This document shows, piece after piece, positions 62,866 to 64,000 of a stretch of DNA of 64,000 nucleotides; positions within the stretch are counted from its first letter, which is position 1; the number at the start of each line of letters is the position of its first letter. Both the position numbers and the translations under genes were made by a program. The stretch comes from Streptomyces sp. NRRL S-87. Its GTDB lineage: Bacteria > Actinomycetota > Actinomycetes > Streptomycetales > Streptomycetaceae. The stretch lies in the NCBI RefSeq assembly GCF_000719335.1, contig NZ_JOGB01000021.1, positions 62,001-126,000 of the forward strand, written 5' to 3'. Below the pieces are notes generated by a model. That model was not told where the DNA came from. It saw only the letters and a list, made by a program, of their open reading frames with translations, and made no database searches.

Positions 62866-64000
62866 GTGACTGTCAACGACGACTCGTTCACCAACTGGAA
62901 GACCCGCGAGGAGATCGCGGAGTCGATGATCCCGATCATCGGGAAGCTGCAGCGCGAGCGGGACGTCACCGTCCTGCTGCACAGCCGCTCCTTGGTGAAC
63001 AAGTCGGTGGTCAGCATCCTCAAGACCCACCGGTTCGCCCGGCAGATCGCCGGTGAGGAGCTCTCGGTCACCGAGACGATGCCGTTCCTGCAGACCCTCA
63101 CCACCCTCGACCTGGGCCCGTCCCAGATCGACCTGGGCATGCTCGCCGCCACGTACAAGGCCGACGACCGCGGTCTGTCGGTGGAGGAGTTCACCGCCGA
63201 GGCCGTCGCCGGCGCCACCGGTGAGAACAAGATCGAGCGCGGCGCGCCGCGCGACGTGGTCCTCTACGGCTTCGGCCGCATCGGCCGCCTCGTCGCCCGC
63301 CTCCTGATCGAGAAGGCCGGCTCGGGCAACGGCCTGCGCCTGCGCGCCATCGTCGTGCGCGGCGGCGGCGACGCCGACCTCGTCAAGCGCGCCTCGCTGC
63401 TGCGCCGCGACTCGATCCACGGCCAGTTCAACGGCACGATCACGGTCGACGAGGCCAACAGCACCATCGTCGCCAACGGCAACGCGATCAAGGTGATCTA
63501 CGCCAACGACCCGTCCGAGGTCGACTACACGGCGTACGGCATCAAGGACGCCATCCTCATCGACAACACCGGCAAGTGGCGCGACCGCGAGGGCCTCTCC
63601 AAGCACCTGCGCCCCGGTATCGAGAAGGTCGTCCTGACCGCTCCGGGCAAGGGCGACGTCCCGAACATCGTCCACGGCGTCAACCACGACATGATCAAGC
63701 CGGACGAGCAGATCCTGTCCTGCGCGTCCTGCACCACCAACGCCATCGTCCCGCCGCTGAAGGCCATGGACGACGAGTACGGCGTGCTGCGCGGTCACGT
63801 GGAGACCGTCCACTCGTTCACGAACGACCAGAACCTGCTGGACAACTACCACAAGGCCGACCGCCGCGGCCGCTCGGCGCCGCTCAACATGGTGATCACC
63901 GAGACCGGTGCCGCCTCCGCCGTCGCCAAGGCGCTGCCGGACCTCAAGGCGCCCATCACGGGCAGCTCGATCCGCGTCCCCGTCCCGGACGTCTCGATCG
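62866..64000 (+). CDS. gap: Glyceraldehyde-3-phosphate dehydrogenase (long form), 3' truncated by window
   Basis: 378 residues are visible. About 125 N-terminal residues (VTVNDDSFTNWKTREEIAESM) precede the NAD-binding domain (DVVLYGFGRIGRLVARLL). The catalytic Cys is in LSCASCTTNAIVPPLKAM, and HSFTNDQNLLDN is also conserved. It is the ~480-residue GAPDH form seen in Streptomyces, so about 100 residues lie beyond 64000. The GTG at 62866 matches homologues. The enzyme oxidises GAP in glycolysis or works in reverse in gluconeogenesis. Confidence 0.93.
   Translation, partial: MTVNDDSFTNWKTREEIAESMIPIIGKLQRERDVTVLLHSRSLVNKSVVSILKTHRFARQIAGEELSVTETMPFLQTLTTLDLGPSQIDLGMLAATYKADDRGLSVEEFTAEAVAGATGENKIERGAPRDVVLYGFGRIGRLVARLLIEKAGSGNGLRLRAIVVRGGGDADLVKRASLLRRDSIHGQFNGTITVDEANSTIVANGNAIKVIYANDPSEVDYTAYGIKDAILIDNTGKWRDREGLSKHLRPGIEKVVLTAPGKGDVPNIVHGVNHDMIKPDEQILSCASCTTNAIVPPLKAMDDEYGVLRGHVETVHSFTNDQNLLDNYHKADRRGRSAPLNMVITETGAASAVAKALPDLKAPITGSSIRVPVPDVSI

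Overview
This window looks like about 64 kb of the core chromosome of a Streptomyces or a very close relative. G+C is very high, and third codon positions are almost always G or C. GTG starts are frequent and TTG starts occasional. Marker content agrees: a WhiJ-like regulator with DUF397 and anti-sigma-type ATPase partners, DUF5999, MurT/GatD, CNNM transporter pairs, a 48x-residue-type GAPDH and AGGAGG ribosome binding sites. I found no tRNA or rRNA gene, CRISPR array, insertion sequence, integrase or phage module. The only mobile-looking signals are small tandem repeats.

Layout. 1-7.2 kb: two left-handed beta-helix proteins (gamma carbonic anhydrase-like and an acetyltransferase), a divergent EamA exporter / XRE-cupin regulator pair, a CoA-binding protein, YigZ, a secreted vanadium-haloperoxidase/PAP2 protein and an enoyl-CoA hydratase family protein. 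7.2-11.5 kb: the SbcCD DNA-end nuclease. 11.5-16.8 kb: Lrp regulator and rhodanese, a DUF885 protein, a membrane-ACT-GNAT fusion and an alpha/beta hydrolase. 17-22 kb: GntR and ROK regulators with a DasR-type operator, a hypothetical gene, mismatch uracil glycosylase and purB. 22-26.3 kb: SGNH hydrolase, two CNNM/CBS membrane proteins and a methyltransferase. 26.4-31.1 kb: biotin genes bioB-bioA-bioD on the minus strand, divergent from bioF. 31.1-34.2 kb: the WhiJ-like trio, a VOC protein, and an NlpC/P60 cell-wall hydrolase behind a probable c-di-AMP riboswitch.

34.7-39.5 kb: urease operon ureABCFGD (no ureE). 39.6-43.4 kb: secreted S33 peptidase, phospholipid acyltransferase, tiny membrane protein and CtaG-like copper protein. 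43.5-49.7 kb: pfkA, gatD-murT, def, and a TetR regulator divergent from an acyl-CoA dehydrogenase. 49.7-56 kb is the most accessory-like part: SRPBCC, DUF5999 plus a possible 30-residue peptide, an NB-ARC/TPR regulator without its usual DNA-binding domain, an FnIII lipoprotein, an NTF2-like/membrane pair and a LysR regulator. 56-64 kb: a small membrane protein behind a structured leader, a secreted propeller-like protein, a serine hydrolase, a TetR regulator, a secreted dipeptidase-discoidin fusion and the 5' part of a GAPDH gene cut by the window end.

How the genes fit together: most units are housekeeping (DNA repair, purine, biotin, nickel-urease nitrogen salvage, glycolysis, peptidoglycan amidation). 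The regulatory signals are the richest part: one DasR-type site, a paired TetR operator, several divergent-promoter palindromes, many long perfect terminator hairpins and several apparently leaderless genes. I do not see one complete, clearly new multi-gene system. The best leads are the regulatory sites, the unusual fusions and tails (BioB Cys-rich tail, TM-ACT-GNAT, dipeptidase-discoidin) and the DUF5999 / NB-ARC neighbourhood.
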